A DNA stretch of 30,208 nt from Acidimicrobiaceae bacterium (GCA_016722025.1 JADKGZ010000008.1:182501-212708); one strand, 5' to 3'; positions 6,892 through 15,263 are shown, counted from the stretch's first letter. Translations and numbers: made by a program. The notes: generated from the sequence alone by a model not told the origin.

Positions 6892-7533
6892 ATGTTTCTC
6901 TGCTGGTCCGCCAAAGGCGGCAGCGGCACCACCGTGGTGTCGGCCGCACTCGCTCTCGTCCTGTCGCATCGGCGCCCGGCGCTGCTCGTCGACTTGGCCG
7001 GCGATGCGCCGGCAGCACTGGGCATCGCCGAACCCGCTGGCCCCGGTGTCGCCGACTGGTTGGCCTCGCCCACCGCCGACGCCGCGGCACTGCAGCGGCT
7101 GGCGGTGCCCGCCACCGACACGCTGCAGCTCATCCCTTGGGGTGCTACAGGCACGCGCTCGTCGCTGGCCGACGCCCGGTGGGGCCAGTTGGCACAGGCC
7201 CTCGGCACGCTCGGCGCGGCCGCCGTTGTCGATTGCGGTACCGGTGCGCCGCCGGCGGGGCTGGTGGCCGCCGCCGGTCACAGCCTGCTCGTCACCCGGC
7301 CGTGCTACCTCGCGTTACGGCGGGCGGTGGCCACCGGCGTGCAACCCAGCGGCATCGTGCTGGTGCACGAGCCAGGGCGAGCACTCACTGCTCGCGATGT
7401 CGAGCGTTCGTTGGGCGCTCCAGTGGTGGCGGAGCTGCACTACGACCCGGCCGTCGCCCGCGCCGTCGATGCCGGCCTGCTGGCCGCTCGCCTGCCCCGC
7501 TCGCTCGCTCACTCGTTGAAGAGCGCCGCATGA
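6892..7533 (+). CDS. CpaE/Ssd-like MinD-family ATPase of the Tad cluster
   Basis: This 213-residue P-loop ATPase is of the MinD/ParA type, as found at the head of actinobacterial Tad/Flp loci (CpaE; Ssd/Rv3660c in M. tuberculosis). These proteins are thought to place or time the pilus machine at the cell membrane. The deviant Walker A motif KGGSGTT spans residues 8-14, followed by LLVDLAGD as the switch-like strand. The ATG at 6892 puts Walker A at the very N-terminus, as the family expects, and has a GGGGG-rich Shine-Dalgarno-like stretch 8 bases upstream; an upstream in-frame TTG at 6799 would add 31 unrelated residues. It lacks the long receiver domain of Caulobacter CpaE. Its stop overlaps the next gene (ATGA), so it belongs to one operon with cpaF. 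Confidence 0.85.
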   Translation: MFLCWSAKGGSGTTVVSAALALVLSHRRPALLVDLAGDAPAALGIAEPAGPGVADWLASPTADAAALQRLAVPATDTLQLIPWGATGTRSSLADARWGQLAQALGTLGAAAVVDCGTGAPPAGLVAAAGHSLLVTRPCYLALRRAVATGVQPSGIVLVHEPGRALTARDVERSLGAPVVAELHYDPAVARAVDAGLLAARLPRSLAHSLKSAA

Positions 7534-8528
7534 TCGACCTCGTCGCCGAGCAGGCACCGCTGGGTGGGCTGGAACGTTGGCTGCGCGACCCCACCGTCAA
7601 CGAAGTGATGGTGAACGGCGGCACCGATGTGTGGGTCGAGCGCGGCGGGCAACTGCAGTGCGTCGGCCACATCCGGCCCGGCACGTTGCTCGGCGTCATC
7701 GAGCACATCCTCGCCCCCGTCGGCCGGCGACTCGACCGCACGCATCCCACCGTCGATGCACGCCTCGCCGACGGGTCGCGGCTGTGCGCGGTGGTGCCGC
7801 CGGTTGCCGTCGACGGGCCGTGCCTCACCATCCGCCGCTTCAGCGCACAACCGATGCCGCTGGCGCGATTCGCCGGCCCTGCCGTGAGCGACCTGCTGTG
7901 CGAGCTGGTGCACCGCCGCTGCAACCTGTTGGTCAGCGGCGCAACCTCGTCGGGCAAGACCACACTGCTCAACGCGCTTGCCGGCGAGGTCGAGCCACAC
8001 GCACGGCTGATCACACTGGAAGATGTGGCCGAGCTGCGCCTCACTCACGAGCACGTCGTGCGGTTGGAAACCCGTGACGCCACACCTGACGGTGTTGGCG
8101 AGATCACCCTGGCGCACCTGTTGCGCACCGCGTTGCGCATGCGCCCTGACCGGCTGGTGGTCGGCGAGATCCGCGGCAACGAGGCCGTGCACCTGCTGCA
8201 GGCGCTCAACACCGGCCACGACGGTTCGTTGGCCACCGTGCATGCCAACAGCGCCATCGACGCGCTCGAGCGCCTGGCGTCGCTGGTGCTGCAGGAGGTG
8301 GGCAACTGGCCGCTGCCGGCCGTGCACCAGCACGTGGCGCGAGCAATCGACGCCGTGGTGCACCTCGTTCGGTTGCCCGACGGCACGCGGTACGTCGCCG
8401 AGGTGGTCGAGGTTGCCAACGTTGCCGGGGTTGAGGGCACCGGCACCGGCACCGGCACGGGCTTCCGGGTGCGGCCCTTGGCCGACGGCGACCACGTGGT
8501 CGCCGCTGCACGCCGAGGCCGCCGATGA
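7530..8528 (+). CDS. cpaF: Tad/type IV pilus assembly ATPase CpaF/TadA
   Basis: This 332-residue secretion ATPase powers Flp pilus assembly. The N-terminal part (1-110) carries the family signature NEVMVNGGTDVWVERGG. The RecA-like core has Walker A GATSSGKT (137-144), an Asp box around LITLEDVAELR (160-170), Walker B DRLVVGEIRG (207-216) and the His box TGHDGSLATVHAN (228-240). It forms hexamers at the cytoplasmic membrane in known relatives. It is shorter than Caulobacter CpaF because it lacks the long N-terminal extension, as usual in actinobacteria. A Gly-Thr repeat (GTGTGTGTG) interrupts the C-terminal region near residue 310 and looks like a local codon-level expansion. Start ATG 7530 overlaps the upstream stop; its own stop overlaps tadB by 4 bases. 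Confidence 0.93.
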   Translation: MIDLVAEQAPLGGLERWLRDPTVNEVMVNGGTDVWVERGGQLQCVGHIRPGTLLGVIEHILAPVGRRLDRTHPTVDARLADGSRLCAVVPPVAVDGPCLTIRRFSAQPMPLARFAGPAVSDLLCELVHRRCNLLVSGATSSGKTTLLNALAGEVEPHARLITLEDVAELRLTHEHVVRLETRDATPDGVGEITLAHLLRTALRMRPDRLVVGEIRGNEAVHLLQALNTGHDGSLATVHANSAIDALERLASLVLQEVGNWPLPAVHQHVARAIDAVVHLVRLPDGTRYVAEVVEVANVAGVEGTGTGTGTGFRVRPLADGDHVVAAARRGRR

Positions 8529-9184
8529 ACGCGGCCACGGCGCTGGCACCCATCGCCCTCCTGGCGCTCGTGGCACTCGTGGCCGCCAGGGTGCGACCCC
8601 GCGCGGCAATCCGCCGCGCGCGCGTGGCGCGCCGCCCGCGGCGGGCAGGCATGCGGCCACCCACCGCTCACCAGTGGGCAGCGCTGCTCGACTCGATCGC
8701 CGCCGAGGTGCGCACCGGCAGCTCACTGGCCACCGCCGTGCAGCATGCCGTGGGCCATGCTCAGCTTCCGGGTGGCATCGTCGTCGCCACCTCGTTGCTC
8801 CCCGACGCCGGCACCGACGCAACCACCAATGGCGGCACGCCCGCCGCCGCCAGCTCTGACGAAGCGGTGGTGGTTCACGCCCTCCATGCCGCGCACGCGC
8901 TCGGCGGGCCGATGGCCTCCACGCTCGACGCCGCCTCGGCCCTGCTGCGCGAACGAGCGGCCATCCGCGCCGAAGCTCACGCGTACAGCGCGCAGGCCCG
9001 CCTCAGCGCACGGGTGCTCACCGCGGTGCCGCTCGTGTTCGCCGCGTGGAGCCTCGGGTCCAGCCGCTCGTTCCGTTCAGCCGTGCTCAGCCAGTTCGGG
9101 CTCGCCAGCACGGCGGCCGGGGCGCTGTGCAACCTGGCCGGCTGGTGGTGGATGCGGCAGATCGTCGGGAAGGCCGCCGCATGA
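8525..9184 (+). CDS. tadB: TadB-like pilus inner-membrane platform protein
   Basis: This 219-residue membrane protein has a type II secretion F (T2SSF/GspF) domain. There is an N-terminal TM segment (about 5-22), an Arg-rich cytoplasmic stretch, then the helical T2SSF core (about 50-150; AALLDSIAAEVRTGSSLATA and the later GGPMASTLDAASALLRERAA), and TM segments near 161-176 and 190-210. With TadC it should form the inner-membrane platform on which CpaF acts. A Gly/Thr/Ala-rich loop (about 92-115) is inserted in the core. ATGA overlaps at both ends tie it to cpaF and tadC. Assignment as TadB rather than TadC rests on gene order. Confidence 0.85.
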   Translation: MNAATALAPIALLALVALVAARVRPRAAIRRARVARRPRRAGMRPPTAHQWAALLDSIAAEVRTGSSLATAVQHAVGHAQLPGGIVVATSLLPDAGTDATTNGGTPAAASSDEAVVVHALHAAHALGGPMASTLDAASALLRERAAIRAEAHAYSAQARLSARVLTAVPLVFAAWSLGSSRSFRSAVLSQFGLASTAAGALCNLAGWWWMRQIVGKAAA

Positions 9185-9780
9185 TCACCGCACTCAGCGC
9201 CGTCGCCGCACAAGTGGCGCTGCTGGCCACTGCGCTGGCACTGCGCCACGAACGGCCGCGAGTGGTGCGGCCGACCACCGCTCACGCCCCTACGCCCAGG
9301 GCCCCCTCGCGACGTGCGGTTCGGGCACATAAGCGCGCCACCGATCGCGCCTTCCCCGACGCAGTCGAACTGGTGGTGCTGGCCGTGCGCGCCGGCTACC
9401 TGCCGGCCGCGGCCATCGCCGTTGTGACACCACACCTGGCGACGCCGATACGAGCCGCGTTCGACGAGGTCTCGGCCCGCTGCGCCAACGGCGAGCGGTT
9501 CGCCGATGCGCTCGGCTCGCTGCCCCGGCGCCTGGGCGCGATCGCGGCTCCGTTGGCCGACTCGTTCGCCGCGGCCGACCGCTACGGCCAACCGCTGGCA
9601 CCCGTGCTGGAGCGTCTGGCCGACGAAGCTCGCCAGCACCGCCGCCGGCAGGCCGACACGCTGGCCCGCCAGCTGCCCGTGCGCATGTCGCTGCCACTGG
9701 TGCTGTGCACGCTGCCGTCGTTCGTGTTGCTCGCCGTCGTCCCCTTGCTGCTCGCAGCCCTCTCGTCGCTTCATCGCTGA
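9181..9780 (+). CDS. tadC: TadC-like pilus inner-membrane platform protein
   Basis: This 199-residue protein is the second T2SSF-domain protein of the cluster. An N-terminal hydrophobic segment (2-21) is followed by a basic linker, a cytoplasmic T2SSF core (about 57-165; FPDAVELVVLAVRAGYLPAA and the ADRYGQPLAPVLERLADEAR segment typical of the domain) and a C-terminal TM hairpin (about 171-196). It probably partners TadB in the pilus platform. The ATG at 9181 overlaps the tadB stop. It is followed by a 31-base gap with a good Shine-Dalgarno site for the pilin gene. Short for TadC, but normal for actinobacterial members. Confidence 0.85.
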   Translation: MITALSAVAAQVALLATALALRHERPRVVRPTTAHAPTPRAPSRRAVRAHKRATDRAFPDAVELVVLAVRAGYLPAAAIAVVTPHLATPIRAAFDEVSARCANGERFADALGSLPRRLGAIAAPLADSFAAADRYGQPLAPVLERLADEARQHRRRQADTLARQLPVRMSLPLVLCTLPSFVLLAVVPLLLAALSSLHR

Positions 9781-9811
9781 CCCAACGCACGCACTCCTCG
9801 GAGGTCGCATC

Positions 9812-10015
9812 ATGAACCAACTGATGGCACGCATTCACGCTCGCATCCTGTGGCAGGAGGAAGACGGCCAGGCAACCACCGAGTACGCACTCGTCCTGCT
9901 CGGCGCCGCCCTGGTGGCCTTGCTGGTGGTGGGCTGGGCAACCACCGGCGGAGGCGGCGGCAAGATCGGCCGCTTGTTCGATCGCGTCATCGACAGCGTC
10001 ATCGACAAGCTGTGA
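9812..10015 (+). CDS. flp: Flp-type pilin precursor
   Basis: This 67-residue prepilin has a short basic/acidic leader, then the class IVb cleavage motif G-QATTEY (G at -1, E at +5, Y at +6), then a hydrophobic helix (ALVLLGAALVALLVVGWA) and a short polar tail after a Gly run. These are the marks of the major Flp pilus subunit. A prepilin peptidase (TadV/CpaA) should cut before the Gln; none is in this window. The ATG at 9812 has a strong CGGAGG site 7 bases upstream, the best Shine-Dalgarno in the cluster, as expected for the most abundant product. Its stop overlaps the GTG of the tadE-like gene. Confidence 0.85.
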   Translation: MNQLMARIHARILWQEEDGQATTEYALVLLGAALVALLVVGWATTGGGGGKIGRLFDRVIDSVIDKL

Positions 10016-10392
10016 ACCGCGAGTGGCACGGCGGCACGGCCGACCGCGGCCAGGCCACCGTGGAACTCGCGCTCGCGCTGCCGATGGTCTGCCTGCTGCT
10101 GCTCGCCATGGTCCAGGTGGCAGTGATCGGCCGCGACCAGCTCGCCGTGCAGTTGGCTGCCCGCGAGGCCGCGCGCGCCGCCGCAGTCTCGGCACAACCG
10201 GTGGGCGCCGGCATCGCCGCCGCTCACCGGGCCGTGGCCCTGCGGCCGCTCGACGTGCTGATCAGCGAAGGCGACGGCATCGTCACCGCCATCGTCCGCT
10301 TCACCGACCACACCGACGTGGCCCTGATCGGTGCGTTGCTGCCCGACGTGGTGCTCTCGGCCACCGTCACCATGGCCGCAGAGCCCCCATAG
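10012..10392 (+). CDS. TadE-like minor pseudopilin
   Basis: This 126-residue protein starts with GTG overlapping the flp stop (GTGA). After a 13-residue leader it shows the TadE signature G-QATVELALALPM with E at +5, followed by a hydrophobic helix (CLLLLAMVQVAVIG) and the typical REAARAAAV segment. TadE-like proteins are minor pseudopilins processed by the same peptidase as Flp and help pilus assembly. A small beta-rich tail follows. No TadF gene is seen after it; the next gene is a STAS protein. This is the end of the pilus operon. Confidence 0.85.
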   Translation: MNREWHGGTADRGQATVELALALPMVCLLLLAMVQVAVIGRDQLAVQLAAREAARAAAVSAQPVGAGIAAAHRAVALRPLDVLISEGDGIVTAIVRFTDHTDVALIGALLPDVVLSATVTMAAEPP

Positions 10393-10420
10393 CAAGCGCC
10401 GCCGATAACCTCATCGGGTC

Positions 10421-10807
10421 ATGGAACTCGTCTGCTCGCTCACTGTGCTGGGCGATCTGCCGGTGCTGCAGGCCAGCGGCGAGATCGACCTGGCGACGTT
10501 GCCCTACTTCCACGACCAGCTCAACCGCGCCATCTCGTTGCACGTCGGCGCCGAGGTGTTCGTCGATCTCGATGGCGTGACAGCACTCGACGACACCGGT
10601 ATCGGCATGCTGCTGGGTGCCGCCGGCAGAGCACGCGAGCACGGCGGCGACCTGTTGCTGGTGTGCAACAGCGACCGGTTGCGATCGCGGTTCTCCCTCA
10701 CCGGGCTGGATCGCGCCATGGTGGTGCAAGCGCGAGTGGCGCTCCCCCGCCACCATGCGGGCGAACGCAATGGCACCTCGGATCGGCGCGACCAGAAAAG
10801 TTCGTGA
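10421..10807 (+). CDS. STAS-domain anti-sigma factor antagonist
   Basis: This 128-residue protein is a SpoIIAA/RsbV-like STAS domain. The motif VDLDGVTALDDTGIGMLLGA (about 48-67) matches the phosphorylation loop (consensus DSSGLGVL); here T59 takes the place of the phospho-acceptor Ser. Such proteins bind anti-sigma kinases when unphosphorylated and so free a sigma factor. The basic, polar C-terminal tail (about 105-128) is beyond the domain and may be disordered. It lies 28 bases after tadE on the same strand, so it may be co-transcribed with the pilus genes. No partner anti-sigma kinase is in the window. Confidence 0.85.
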   Translation: MELVCSLTVLGDLPVLQASGEIDLATLPYFHDQLNRAISLHVGAEVFVDLDGVTALDDTGIGMLLGAAGRAREHGGDLLLVCNSDRLRSRFSLTGLDRAMVVQARVALPRHHAGERNGTSDRRDQKSS

Positions 10808-10890
10808 GGAACTGACAGGAAGCCGCAACCGGCTCCTCTGAACGGACAGCACGCATCATTCCGGTGCGGCAGCCGATCAAGGAGCCACTC

Positions 10891-11784
10891 ATGAACAACA
10901 CGATCCTTCGCAGCATGATCACCGGGGCCTTCTCCGCTGCTGCTGCCCTCAGCCTGCTCGCAGTCACGGACACCGCACACGCGGCACCCGCCGAGTGCGC
11001 CCCCATCTACCTCGAGACCGCCGACGGTTCGGTGGCCATCGCCTACCCCGACTTCTGCGACGAAGGTCCGGTCGTCCCGGGCCCGGTGCCCTTCATCCCG
11101 ATCCTGCCGATCGACGAGCTGCCGCTCATCCCTCTGACACCGATCGAGTGCAAACCCCTCGACCTCGCCAACCTCGAGGTACGCGCCGCACAGACCAGCC
11201 CCGACAACTGGCAGTGGCTGTTCTGGATCAATGGCGATACCGACAACCTGTGCAACGACTGGGTGCAGACCGAGATGGTCGACAACGACACCGGCCTCGC
11301 CGCCACCCAGTCGTTCAGCATCTGGAACATCGTCGACGTGAACGACGAGGGTGCCGACTACCGGTCGGAGTACGTCACTCCCTGCCGCTACGACACCCGC
11401 GTGCACTTCGGCGAGGAGTACACGGTGCTCGATGAGTACACCGGCCAGGAGAAGTTCACCGATGCCTGCGTCGAAGACGACACCCCGGTCGACGAAGGCA
11501 CCCCCGACACCCCCGAGGTGCCCGGTGACCAGGGCACCCCCGACACGACCCCCGACACGACACCGGATACGACCCCGGACACGACGCCCGACACGACACC
11601 CGACACGCCCAAGACGCCCGACCAGCCGGAGACCCCGCAGACCCCACGCACGCCTGGAGATCAGGACCTGCCCAGCACGGGCAGCGACAGCACCACACTG
11701 ATCGTGGGTCTGGGCATGGTCGTCATCGGCGCCGGCCTCGGCTTCACCGCCATGAGCATGACCCGCCGCCGCCGGGCCGCATGA
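10891..11784 (+). CDS. LPxTG sortase-anchored surface protein
   Basis: This 297-residue secreted protein has a Sec signal peptide (1-31, ending AHA), a Cys-containing extracellular domain (about 35-210), a low-complexity stalk made of six TPDTT-type pentads followed by TPDTPKTPDQPETPQTP, then the sorting signal: LPSTG at about 260-264, a hydrophobic helix and a TRRRRAA tail. A class sortase should cleave after Thr and link the protein to peptidoglycan. The ATG at 10891 is chosen because AAGGAG lies 7 bases upstream. It follows the Tad/STAS genes, so it may be a surface partner of the pilus, but that is only positional. A strong terminator follows. The folded domain was not recognised. Confidence 0.85.
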   Translation: MNNTILRSMITGAFSAAAALSLLAVTDTAHAAPAECAPIYLETADGSVAIAYPDFCDEGPVVPGPVPFIPILPIDELPLIPLTPIECKPLDLANLEVRAAQTSPDNWQWLFWINGDTDNLCNDWVQTEMVDNDTGLAATQSFSIWNIVDVNDEGADYRSEYVTPCRYDTRVHFGEEYTVLDEYTGQEKFTDACVEDDTPVDEGTPDTPEVPGDQGTPDTTPDTTPDTTPDTTPDTTPDTPKTPDQPETPQTPRTPGDQDLPSTGSDSTTLIVGLGMVVIGAGLGFTAMSMTRRRRAA

Positions 11785-11823
11785 GCCGACGGGCACTCGC
11801 CCGTACCAGATCCCCCCCAACAG

Positions 11824-11855
11824 ACAGTGGGCGCCTCGATGGAGGCGCCCACTGT
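11824..11855. terminator. Strong 14-bp stem-loop between convergent genes
   Basis: ACAGTGGGCGCCTC, loop GATG, then GAGGCGCCCACTGT form a perfect 14-bp stem. It lies 39 bases after the stop of the LPSTG gene and 29 bases from the stop of the convergent rsgA, so it probably acts in both directions. No long T tract follows on either side, as is common in high-G+C actinobacteria. Confidence 0.8.
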
Positions 11856-11884
11856 CGCGTTCGCGGCCGAGATCGTGGATTGCT

Positions 11885-12823
11885 TCAGTGCCTGCCCGGG
11901 ACGGCGCGTGGCTTGCGCACACCACGCTTGTCGAGGGCCTTCTCCTGCGCTCGCTGCTCGGCCTCCAGCGCGGCCTCCTCGGCGACGAGCCGCTTCATGC
12001 TGTCGAGCCGCTTCGGGTCGAGCCGACCGTCGGCCACCGCTGCGCTCACGGCGCAATCGGGTTCGTTGTCGTGCTTGCAGTCGCGGAAGCGACAGTGATC
12101 CATCAGCTCGAAGACATCGGCGAACGCATTCTCGATGCCGCGGCCACTGCTCCACAGGCTGACGGCGCGCACCCCGGGAGTGTCGATGAGCCAGCCGCCC
12201 TCGACCAGCCGGATCAGCTCGGAGGCCGTGGTGGTGTGCCGGCCGCGCTGGTCGCCCTCGCGCACCTCGGCGGTGATCATTCGCCCGTGCCGCACGAGCG
12301 AGTTCACCAGCGTGCTCTTGCCCACGCCGCTGGCACCGAGCAAGGCGATGGTGGCGTTGCTCGCGGCGTACCCACGCAACACCTCCACACCGTCGCCGGT
12401 GATGCCGCTCGCCACCAGGATGTCGACCCCCGGCGCCACGTCGTGCAGCGCAGCGAGCGTGGGCGCAGGGTCGTCGACGAGGTCGACCTTGGTGAGCACC
12501 ACCACCGGTCGCGCGCCGCTGTCCCACGCCAGCACCAGCTCGCGCTCCAACCGGCGTTGGTTGGGTGGCGAGGTGAGGCCGTGCAACAGCATGACGACAT
12601 CGATGTTGGCGGCGATGGTGTGCGCCTCGGCGCGGTTGCCCTCGAACGAAGCTCGACGCACGAAGGCACTGTGGCGATCCAGCACGTGCTCGACGCGCTC
12701 CTCGTCGGCGCCGAACACCACGAAGTCGCCCACCGCCACGTCGGCCCCGATGTTGCGCACACGAACCGGCAGCTCGTCGAGCGAGACGAGCACGCTGCTC
12801 CAGCCGCGGTCGAGCCGGCTCAC
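11885..12823 (-). CDS. rsgA: Ribosome biogenesis GTPase RsgA
   Basis: RsgA is a circularly permuted GTPase that checks maturation of the 30S subunit. An N-terminal OB fold is followed by G4 TKVD (111-114), G1 P-loop GASGVGKST (163-171), G3 DTPG (214-217) and the zinc site C244, C249, H251, C257. The C-terminus is a charged helical tail rich in Lys and Arg, which may touch rRNA. With the GTG at 12823 the protein has 312 residues, but RsgA-like sequence continues in frame upstream (IRLGWTPESLSHWRELGSPI), back to about 12895. No ATG, GTG or TTG exists there, only an ATT at 12895-12893. The real start may therefore be non-canonical. The gene is divergent from the second MMPL gene. Confidence 0.93.
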   Translation of the reverse strand: MSRLDRGWSSVLVSLDELPVRVRNIGADVAVGDFVVFGADEERVEHVLDRHSAFVRRASFEGNRAEAHTIAANIDVVMLLHGLTSPPNQRRLERELVLAWDSGARPVVVLTKVDLVDDPAPTLAALHDVAPGVDILVASGITGDGVEVLRGYAASNATIALLGASGVGKSTLVNSLVRHGRMITAEVREGDQRGRHTTTASELIRLVEGGWLIDTPGVRAVSLWSSGRGIENAFADVFELMDHCRFRDCKHDNEPDCAVSAAVADGRLDPKRLDSMKRLVAEEAALEAEQRAQEKALDKRGVRKPRAVPGRH

Positions 12824-12977
12824 GCGCCCTGTCGTGATGGGCGACCCCAGCTCGCGCCAGTGCGACAGCGACTCGGGGGTCCAGCCGAGGCGAATGTCAC
12901 GTGGTTCGTCGATACCACCAACGGTAGCGTTGCCCGCCTGCGACCATGCCCCCGAGTGGCGCAGGAGAGGACCACCG

Positions 12978-15263
12978 ATGCTCGCTCGCCTGGCGCGTTT
13001 CAGCTACCGCAAACGCTGGGTCATGGTGTTCGCGATCTGGCTGCCGATCATGATCGGCATCAGCGCCATCGGCGGGGCAGTGGGCGACTACCACACGAGC
13101 TTCTCGCTGCCCGACAGCGAGTCGAAGGAGGTCGTCGACATCCTGGCGGCCTCGGGGCAGTCGAACCGCGGTGGCAACACGGCGCAGATCGTGTTCACCG
13201 CGCCGCAGGGCACCGACGACCCCGAGATCAAGACCGCGATGGAGGGCCTGTTCGCGCAAGTGGCCGAGATCGAAGGACTTGCGGTGACCAGCCCCTTCTC
13301 GCCCGAAGGTGCGCAGTTCAACAGCACAACGAAACCGATCTCGTTCGCGCAGATCTCCTACGACGTGAAGGGCCAGAGCGAGGCGATCGAGATCGCCGAC
13401 CAGATCAAGGCCCTCGGCGACGAGGTGCAGATCGACGGGCTGCGCATCGAGTACGGCGGTCAACTGTTCGCCGGCTTCGAGTTCCCGCCCAGCGAGATCC
13501 TCGGCTTCCTGGCTGCCGTCATCATCCTGCTCATCGCGTTCGGTTCCGTCCTGGCAATGGGCTTGCCGTTGGGCACGGCCGTCTTCGGCTTGTTCACCGG
13601 CATCGGGCTGGTCGGCGTGGCGTCCAAGCTGCTGGAGATGCCCGAGTTCTCCACCCAGATGGCAGCCATGATCGGCCTCGGCGTGGGCATCGACTACGCG
13701 CTGTTCATCGTCACGCGCTATCGCGAGAACCTCCACGCCGGCCTCGACCCCGAGGAAGCAACCGTGCGAGCGGTGGATACGTCGGGGCGGGCGGTGGTGT
13801 TCGCGGGCATCACCGTGATGGTCTCGCTGCTCGGCCTGTTCGTGGTGGGCCTGGCGTTCGTGCGCGGCCTCGCCGTGGCCGGCGCCATCGCTGTGCTCGT
13901 GATGATGATCGCCTCCATCACACTGCTGCCATCGTTGCTGGGCTTCGCCGGTCGCTCCATCGAGAACACCTCGCGCGCAGCGGCGCTGGGGGTCGCCACA
14001 TGGGTCACGCTGTCGCTCGTCGGCATCTTCACCGGCGCGCTGGCGCTGCTGTTGATCGGCCCGCTGCTCGGAATCGTCGTATGGGGCGTCGGCTTCGCCC
14101 CGGGCCTCAACCGGTGGATGCGCACGCTGCTGCCGCACCGCAAGGAGAAGCCGCGCGAGCAGCAGTTCTGGTGGCGGTGGAGCCGCTTCGTGCAGCGCCG
14201 GCCGTGGACGGCGTTCTTCTCCGGCGCCGCCGTGCTGGTCGTGCTCGCGTTGCCGCTGTTCGACATCCGCCTCGGTTTCGGCGATACCGGCAACCTGCCC
14301 GAGGACTACACGGCCCGCGACGCCTACGACCTCATCGCCGAAGGCTTCGGCCCCGGCTACTCGGCGCCGCTCATCCTGGTCAGCAACGACCCTGCTACCA
14401 CCGATGCCGGCCTCGCCGCCGTCGCGCAGGCCGTCACCGCCGATGCCAACGTCGCCTTCATCACTCCCGCCGTGCCGCTGGGTGACGGCGTGTTCCTGTG
14501 GCAGGTGTATCCCAACAGCAGCGCACAGGACGAAGCAACCAGCGACCTCGTTGGCCGCCTGCGCGCCGACGTGCTGCCCACCACCGGTCTCGACGTGAAG
14601 GTGGGTGGGTTCAACGCCGGTTCGGTCGACTTCGCCGACTACCTGGGCGGCCGCCTGCCGTTGCTCATCGGGGGCGTGCTGATCGTCAGCTTCCTGCTGC
14701 TGATGATCGTGTTCCGCAGCCTGCTCGTGCCGCTGAAGGCCGTCATCATGAACCTGCTGTCGGTCGGCGCGGCGTACGGCGTGATCGTTGCCATCTTCCA
14801 GTGGGGATGGGGCAAGGACCTGATCGGTGTCGGCAAGGCCGGCCCCGTGGAGGCGTGGGCGCCGATGATGCTGTTCGCCATCGTGTTCGGCCTGTCGATG
14901 GACTACGAGGTGTTCCTGCTGTCGCGCATGAAGGAGGAGTTCGATCGCACCGGCGACAACGCCTCCGCCGTCGCCGACGGCCTTGCCGTGACAGCTCGGG
15001 TCATCACGGCCGCTGCACTCATCATGGTGTGCGTCTTCAGCGCGTTCGTGCTGGGCGTCGACCGCCAGTTGAAGCTGTTCGGCCTGGGCATGGCGGTGGC
15101 CGTGCTGGTCGACGCGACCGTCGTGCGCATGGTGCTGGTGCCGGCCACGATGGAGCTGCTCGGCGATCGCAACTGGTGGATCCCGAAGTGGCTGGATCGC
15201 GTGCTGCCGCACCTCAACGTGGAGGGCCCGAGCCCGCACGAAGGCGACGATCACAGCGCCTGA
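12978..15263 (+). CDS. MMPL/RND-family exporter (second copy)
   Basis: This 761-residue proton-driven exporter has the same layout as the one at 611-2944: a first TM helix (about 15-35), a periplasm-like domain (40-165), a TM bundle, a second outer domain (about 420-540) and a final TM bundle. The proton-relay pairs are D239-Y240 (GIDYALFIVTRYREN) and D642-Y643 (SMDYEVFLLSR). Both proteins share long near-identical stretches near the C-terminus (VFRSLLVPLKAVIMNLLS, LVPATMELLGD). The ATG at 12978 has an AGGAGAGG site 7 bases upstream. No regulator gene lies next to it, unlike the island copy, so it may serve a constitutive envelope role such as lipid export. Cargo is not deducible. Confidence 0.92.
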   Translation: MLARLARFSYRKRWVMVFAIWLPIMIGISAIGGAVGDYHTSFSLPDSESKEVVDILAASGQSNRGGNTAQIVFTAPQGTDDPEIKTAMEGLFAQVAEIEGLAVTSPFSPEGAQFNSTTKPISFAQISYDVKGQSEAIEIADQIKALGDEVQIDGLRIEYGGQLFAGFEFPPSEILGFLAAVIILLIAFGSVLAMGLPLGTAVFGLFTGIGLVGVASKLLEMPEFSTQMAAMIGLGVGIDYALFIVTRYRENLHAGLDPEEATVRAVDTSGRAVVFAGITVMVSLLGLFVVGLAFVRGLAVAGAIAVLVMMIASITLLPSLLGFAGRSIENTSRAAALGVATWVTLSLVGIFTGALALLLIGPLLGIVVWGVGFAPGLNRWMRTLLPHRKEKPREQQFWWRWSRFVQRRPWTAFFSGAAVLVVLALPLFDIRLGFGDTGNLPEDYTARDAYDLIAEGFGPGYSAPLILVSNDPATTDAGLAAVAQAVTADANVAFITPAVPLGDGVFLWQVYPNSSAQDEATSDLVGRLRADVLPTTGLDVKVGGFNAGSVDFADYLGGRLPLLIGGVLIVSFLLLMIVFRSLLVPLKAVIMNLLSVGAAYGVIVAIFQWGWGKDLIGVGKAGPVEAWAPMMLFAIVFGLSMDYEVFLLSRMKEEFDRTGDNASAVADGLAVTARVITAAALIMVCVFSAFVLGVDRQLKLFGLGMAVAVLVDATVVRMVLVPATMELLGDRNWWIPKWLDRVLPHLNVEGPSPHEGDDHSA

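Noticed and set aside
11530..11610. Tandem repeats in the LPSTG gene considered as a CRISPR or regulatory array
   Set aside because: Period is 15 bases, in frame, with no spacers; it encodes the TPDTT stalk. No CRISPR-like array was seen anywhere in the window.
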